From: Terfezia claveryi
Taxonomy: Eukaryota; Ascomycota; Pezizomycetes; Pezizales; Pezizaceae
Length of the DNA stretch: 64,000 nt
Direction: 5' to 3'
Assembly (NCBI GenBank): GCA_015179025.1
Contig: WHUX01000001.1
Span: 1-64,000, forward strand
A program made the position numbers and the translations under genes. Positions 58,654 through 64,000 of this stretch are shown here, in pieces. Each line of letters opens with the position of its first letter. Position 1 is the first letter of the stretch. The notes beneath the pieces are model-generated. The model made no database searches. It was not told the origin of the DNA and saw only the letters and a program-made list of their open reading frames with translations.

Positions 58654-59115
58654 GAGAACTAGGACAAAACTTCTGCTTTTTAGCCCTTTGATAGAATATT
58701 TGCATTGGCCTTGGCGTAAAAGCCTCAACCCAAAAACGTTGCTTACCCTGAGCCACCGACCTCAATATTAGACGTCATATCGAGTAACTTACACAAACAG
58801 AGCCAACTAGCTGAATCACTAAACCCACAAAACTCCTACCTAGGAACTCTACACGCCAAATAGCACGCTTATGGGAGCACTACTAACGCTCTCCGTTGTC
58901 ATCGGTTGCTTGAGTGGCTTGTTTGTGGTATGAGATACATCATGACGCAGTTAAGTAGGATATGGATGGAATCTAGAACACAAAACATATATATATATTG
59001 ACAGTATCGAACTGAGGCCTATTAACCTGCTCCACACAAATTGCTCCACTGCACAAATACATCTTTTTATTAGACCCTTCGATCCTCCTACATTTATTTT
59101 TTCACAGCAGACATT
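58654..59115. other. Intergenic / promoter of the secreted Ser/Thr-rich gene
   Basis: TATATATATA at 58988-58998 lies about 120 bp before the ATG and is a reasonable TATA-like element, followed by a C/T-rich leader (CCTTCGATCCTCC). No gene. Confidence 0.4.
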
Positions 59116-60864
59116 ATGCAATTTGAGCGCCTTCTCGTCTTTGTACTTGCTGCAGCAAAGGTTGCCGTAGGGTATCCAAGAGCCCAAGACATCTGTGAGC
59201 TTCATTCAGAAAGCACTCTTTGGAAAAAGAAAACATCTGACTGGGTCCAAACTAGCCCCGCAAAATGGACCGAGTATTGGCCAGAATGGAGACAGCCAGG
59301 CAGCTGCCAGCGCAATACGTAACAATAACCTCACCGGTAGGTTTTTATTGTCCCATAGATTTGACCCTATATTAATATCATTATATAGGATTTTGCAATT
59401 CAGTATTTCAGGTAACCTACGGTCTTGGGGTTGGGGAGGGTGGTGGTGGTGGTGATAATTTAGGAAATACCTCGGGTGGTGCTGAAACTACCGTAACAAC
59501 AACGTGAGAAAATAATCCAGCCCAGTCTAGATCTGATGCTAAAATTTTCTCTCAATACAGTGTAACTCCTCTAGTTACTACCTCATCACAAACGGTCTCC
59601 CCTATTGCGGTAGCAACTGTCTCTTCAGGCACAAGTAGTACGTATCTAAATTACTACCGTCCCTAAGTGGATAGTACTGACCACGTTTTATTAAGTCGTA
59701 TCTACTTCCGTTGATGTACCAGCAACCACAGTGACAAGTAGTAAGTAATTTACGTGTCTATGTTGATTTTGAATTACTAACTCGAATTTCTAGTCGTCAC
59801 ACTCACTGCTGCGCCTACTGTCGCTCCGCAAGAGCTTTATAAGCGTGATCGCTTGTACAATCAATTTACCAGCCAACTACGATCGGATATCCGAAACGAT
59901 ATTTCCAGCGAGTTGTCATCTCGCCTCAGCGGCTTACTTCCAACTCTTTCTCCCTCCTCATCTTCAACCACGAAAGATACCACCACAGGGAAAGTCAGGG
60001 CCATTACTAGACGCCGCAAGCGCCAAAGTGACAGCAATAACCAAAGCTCCACATTCAATCAAACCGAAAGTGATACCGATATTAATAGTGGGACAGGAAA
60101 CTTTGTCTCCAATATTAGTTACAATAACAATACTGGTCATGTGCTAGCAAATTATACTATCAACGGCATTCAGGTTCCACAACAGCTATATCAATACCAA
60201 GCACCAGCCATTGCGTCAGCGTGCAGTCAGGTATTGGCATCAGTGTCTCCTGGGACAGCACCCACGACTTCAACTGTAACGGCAACTTCGGGCACCATGC
60301 CACCTGCAACTGGGGTAGTGGTTCCTCTTGGTGGTGGTGGGGGTGAGGGAACTGTCACAGTGACGGTCACTGATACTACTGCCCCAGCATCATCCACGGT
60401 CGTTATAACATCTACAATGACGGAGACAGCAAATGCTTCCACTACCTATACGTAAGTGCTCACTACGTGGACGATTCGCGAAAATGAAAGGCTAAACTGT
60501 CCGTTTAAGTGTACCTGCAACGACTGTAACCACCACCTCTACGAATACCCATACCGATTCGACTAGCTCTGTTGATATTACCGTTGTAGTGTAAATGCTT
60601 ACTATTCCGCTCCCTATTTCTTTCCAAGTTATCATACTAATTAGGGAGGGAATATATAGCTCTACTCTGTTAGGATCTGGCACAGGCATAGGAGCAGTCG
60701 GCGGTATCATAACCGGAACTTCGTCCCCAACCTCAGGCGCTACTAGTAGCCCGTTCACCGCCACAGCGACCTCAACATTAACGGAGACTACACCGTCAGT
60801 GACAAGCGCTCCTAGGACTACGGCTACTACAACAATTGCAACACCTGTACGAGGATGGTACTAA
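59116..60864 (+). CDS. Secreted Ser/Thr-rich protein, many short exons
   Basis: Splicing 59116-59194, 59256-59336, 59389-59503, 59561-59637, 59696-59740, 59794-60451 and 60510 onward keeps one frame; all six introns are GT-AG, 45-61 bp class. Stopping at 60594 gives 379 residues. A further intron (60591-60644) would extend it in frame to 60864 (451 residues) with more Ser/Thr/Gly-rich sequence. I prefer this, but the branch site would be unusually close to the acceptor. The start MQFERLLVFVLAAAKVAVGY is a signal peptide. The middle (ELYKRDRLYNQFTSQLRSDI to RAITRRRKRQ) has dibasic Kex2-type sites and a helical segment. The rest is Thr/Ser/Val-rich (VTVTVTDTTAPASS), as in heavily O-glycosylated wall proteins. 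No enzymatic domain and no clear GPI site. Family not recognised. Confidence 0.68.
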
Positions 60865-61884
60865 GCATAGAAGATTGGGAAATTCGGATCTGATGTCTTA
60901 GGACTCGGAAGAAATTAGAGATCAAATTTACCTAAGTTAATCACAGCAGGGTTTTAACTATTATGTCAATGTAAAGCATTAACAATATATATATATTATC
61001 AACTAATATATTATCAGGTAGGCTAGCATTGCGAGTTTTGCAAGTGTTGAAACTGTCATTTGTGGGCAAAGAGACGGTAAGACCCAGTGATAAAATAATT
61101 CTGGGATTAAGGCCTAAGAGATAGTTACGAGATCTAAAACCGCTTAGCACTTATGCTGGAAGCTTATCAGCCTTGCTGTTAAGGAAATTCATATCATTTA
61201 TCACCAATAAGTTTTGAATATGGCACTCACTTCATAGTATATAGTGCTCATATGCCTAGTAGTAATTTGCCACAAGTACACAAGTTCTATAACAGGTTAC
61301 CCAAGTTCCTGTATTAACTATGTTGTCGAGTCGGATATTTTCTCCAATCAAGTCGTTTCACCCAGCCTCGCCATTTCAAAGGACGACTCCAACTTGTCTT
61401 TGAGACATCTGTCACCCATCACCCATCATATCACATTACTGCTATTGAGGAGGGAGAAAAAATTGTGTAGAAAATAATACTCAGGAAATTCGACAAATCA
61501 GAAACCTAAACTTCTGAAAATCGGGAAATTTTCATGCGCAAGAATTGTATTTAGGTAAGGACAGACAAACTCCAAAGCCATATACATATGCAAAACCCTC
61601 CAAACACTCTCCACGCAATTAAATTCTCATCACCCTTGACAAATATACCCCTCAGAGCCCAAAACTACCACCTCGCTCAGCCTTCTCAAACTAATCTCTT
61701 TTTTTTACCCTCCACCTACCACTACTGTCCATAGACCACCCTCTACACATACAGGAGTGAGCTGCCTCCCTACAGCATGCTCAAACCACGATGGTATTTA
61801 AGTCTAGCTAGACCCTATAATAAACCGCCATATGTTAGAACTTCAGGACGTTAATATCAGGATCTTAGGAAGGCAACTAACCAA
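60865..61884. other. Intergenic, convergent 3' ends
   Basis: Lies between the plus-strand secreted gene and the minus-strand cerato-platanin. Contains ATATATATATATTATC near 60985 and no recognisable gene. Confidence 0.5.
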
Positions 61885-62316
61885 TTATGGCATCTTACAG
61901 TTCGCTCCAGACGGTAATTGGGACCAGGTAACAGTGACTCTCCCAAGTTGATCCGCCAAACCACCTGTAAGCTTATTCAACGCAGCTTTGCTCAAGACAA
62001 AGTTCGTTGTACTCCTACTAGTATCGACTCCAGTAATATAAACTGTGTTGCCATTATAGGTTACAGCAAAGCATTTTCCGCAGTTAGGGCTATTCCATCC
62101 GGCAATGGTTGGTGCAGCACCAACCAGTGGAAAATTTGGAACTGTGCTGAGTGTTGGGTATCCCTTGGTGTAGAGTCCGTTTGGGCCGTCAGAACACGCA
62201 ACAGAGAGAGTACTGAGGGATCCATTGTCATAGGTTGAGTCCCAGGCTGCTGTGTCTGCAGAGACGAGGGGAGTGATGACGGAGAGGAGGGTAGCAGCAA
62301 TGGTAATGAACTTCAT
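61885..62316 (-). CDS. Cerato-platanin family protein
   Basis: A single exon of 143 residues, the usual size. MKFITIAATLLSVITPLVSA is a signal peptide with cleavage after Ala20. The mature domain has WDSTYDNGSLSTLSVACSDG, LYTKGYPTLSTVPNFP, the signature GWNSPNCGKCFAVTYNG and a final NCKMP. The four Cys (CSD, NCGKC, NCK) form the two disulfides of the family. Cerato-platanins are small secreted expansin-like beta-barrel proteins of filamentous fungi that bind chitin oligomers; many act as elicitors or virulence factors on plants and also in fungal surface remodelling. No hydrolase residues are known for them. The gene is intact. A TATATATATA box lies about 85 bp upstream on minus (62398-62409). 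Confidence 0.96.
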   Translation of the reverse strand: MKFITIAATLLSVITPLVSADTAAWDSTYDNGSLSTLSVACSDGPNGLYTKGYPTLSTVPNFPLVGAAPTIAGWNSPNCGKCFAVTYNGNTVYITGVDTSRSTTNFVLSKAALNKLTGGLADQLGRVTVTWSQLPSGANCKMP

Positions 62317-62520
62317 TTTGGCTGTTTTGTAGAAACAAAAGGTGTTTTCTGAAAATGAGGAAGCGAGTGGAAGTCACTTTTCTCTTCACGAATGCAAAAT
62401 ATATATATAGGATAGCTAGATGAGCGAGAAGCTTTTGAGTAAGACGGGATATCACTGGGATGTGTGTGATGAGGAGGGAAGGGAACAATGTGGGCATTAC
62501 GAGCATCTTTATACCCGCTC
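62317..62520 (-). promoter_or_regulatory. Cerato-platanin promoter
   Basis: On the minus strand TATATATATA (62398-62409) stands about 85 bp before the ATG. A leader with CAAAACAGCCAAAATG gives a good fungal start context (CAAAATGA). Confidence 0.55.
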
Positions 62521-64000
62521 ATCACTAACTACGTTAATAGAACTGAGCTCCCTTTCGGCTTCACAGCCACTGATGGGGGATTTCGATACTTAATTAGGTT
62601 GTGATCGATATATTCTCAAGGTACGGATAGATGAGGTAAAGTGGGTCCAACGACTTCAATAACATGCCCGGATTAGGTCAAAATTCATGCGGGGTGTGCA
62701 GGGACAGGGGAGATGAATATTCTACTATATAGGGGGTTCGATTCAATTTTGGTCGGAGCGGCGTAACTATCTTTAGTCACACGATGTCAGCTGGGGCGTA
62801 CGACAGATAGTTGTGAGTAAATACTTCGATAGTGTCGACTAACGGCAGGTGAGTTCATACCTAGTCTCGCGCTATCCACACCTATTACTCAATTTATTTA
62901 GGGAGTATAAACAAGCACAATCCGCCAAACTTCAAGGCACGACATATCTTCCCGGGTGAAAGTTAAAGTTGAAACACTCCATATATTTTGATTCGTTCCC
63001 CCATCTGTTGTGATATCGGTTCCTGCTATCTTGATACCAAAAGCACACTTCCTTGATGGTTTGGTGAGAGCTCCAGTAGGGTGAAGTTCTCCGAATTGAG
63101 TGGATACTGATGATCATCACAAATCCATAAAAAATAATGACCACCACCGGAATACTCGGCTGGACAATTTGAGGCCAAGCGGGAAAACATTCTATTGTGT
63201 GCCTTGGTTACACATATGAATTGTTAAAGTTAACTATACATAGGTGTCAACAAGTTCCAAATGTTTGCCTTGAAGTTTAAGCATACTCCATAAACATGGA
63301 TGACAGAATCAAGTGTATATATGATCCAGCCTGTGTCTATCCATGACCATATATATGCTGTTACCCTCTGTCAAAATGTCATCGAACCCCCTTTAGGCAT
63401 GAATCGTGACCACCAACACTATCCAACGTCACCTTCAGTTAGATTCTGTTCTACTTGTGCAAAATTATTGATACTTGACTATTGGCAGTGAGTGGCACTC
63501 TCATTTTGGTCGTTTTGAGCATCCTACAACTAACCTTACTTAACACCATTTGATGTATTCTATTGCAATGATGAGAGTTCTCACTGTGTCACCTGCCAAA
63601 CGTCATCCGATGTGCATTTCCCGGGTACCGAGGGTGTTGTGCCAACCAGACTATGCACTTCAGAAGTAACAATTTACCCGTTTAAGCTTGGCGCGGGAAC
63701 TAATCAGGCATCCTGCGGACGCTATACCATAGAAGGAATCATCCTCGGGAAATAGTGGCTATTATTAGACAACTTGAGAGCCTCGGCAGCTTACCCCGGC
63801 ACCGAATGACTTCGAGCGGCGAGCGAACTTTGTAGGTCATGGGGACCGGGCCTTGAAGGGTGAGATAAATCAATCGCAAAGTGTAAATTTGAGTGAATTC
63901 ATCTACATAGGGAGCGAATTGTACTACTATTCAAAGCGCAAGCTTGAGTTGTTGGTGTGAAGGAGCGAAAACAGGACCCCTGGCAACACATTAAGCAGTG
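62521..64000. other. Intergenic to the window end
   Basis: No supportable gene. GTGTTGTGCCAACCAGACTA at 63634-63653 is an AACCAGACTA-family end; its reverse complement is at 16851-16870. Confidence 0.5.

Overview
The window looks like a repeat-rich piece of a filamentous ascomycete (Pezizomycotina) genome. The support is: short GT-AG introns (about 50-95 bp) with TACTAAC/CTAAC-type branch sites; a cerato-platanin gene; dispersed 5S rRNA-like sequences; LINEs of the fungal RNase H type; pogo/Fot1-type, Tc1-type, hAT-type and copia-type remnants; and stops of the CAG-to-TAG or TGG-to-TGA kind in old transposon genes, as expected from C-to-T (RIP-like) decay. I cannot name the species.

Layout. 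1-7.5 kb is transposon debris: a pogo transposase relic split by a GTCTC-rich insert, a copia gag relic, an 800 bp 12-mer minisatellite, a 5S-like sequence and a LINE reverse-transcriptase relic. 8.1-9.0 kb holds an intact ankyrin + NTF2-like gene. 10.2-11.7 kb is a long foldback element, followed by an ankyrin relic. 13.9-16.2 kb is an intact Crinkler-type (CRN) gene: ubiquitin-like header, P-loop NTPase and a nuclease-like tail. 16.2-23.3 kb is sparse and carries MITE-like hairpins, a second 5S-like copy, a 974 bp element with an 8 bp target duplication, and a LINE 3' end with poly(A). 23.3-25.6 kb (minus) is a decayed SNF2-family helicase with a RING finger. 28.6-32.1 kb is an intact three-exon JmjN/JmjC protein with three AT-hooks. 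33.7-35.6 kb is a complete pogo-type transposon with perfect 43 bp ends. 35.6-55 kb is mostly gene-poor, with a Tc1 relic, one GNAT-like gene (42.8-43.6 kb, minus), two LINE relics, integrase-like fragments and a 521 bp hAT-type MITE with a perfect 8 bp target duplication. 55.5-58.7 kb is a beta-mannosidase pseudogene with several 1-2 nt frame breaks but intact catalytic glutamates and splice sites. 59.1-60.9 kb is a multi-exon secreted Ser/Thr-rich protein and 61.9-62.3 kb (minus) a cerato-platanin.

There is no operon logic. The themes are a chromatin regulator beside transposon debris, an effector-like neighbourhood (ankyrin, CRN, secreted protein, cerato-platanin), and two large genes being lost.
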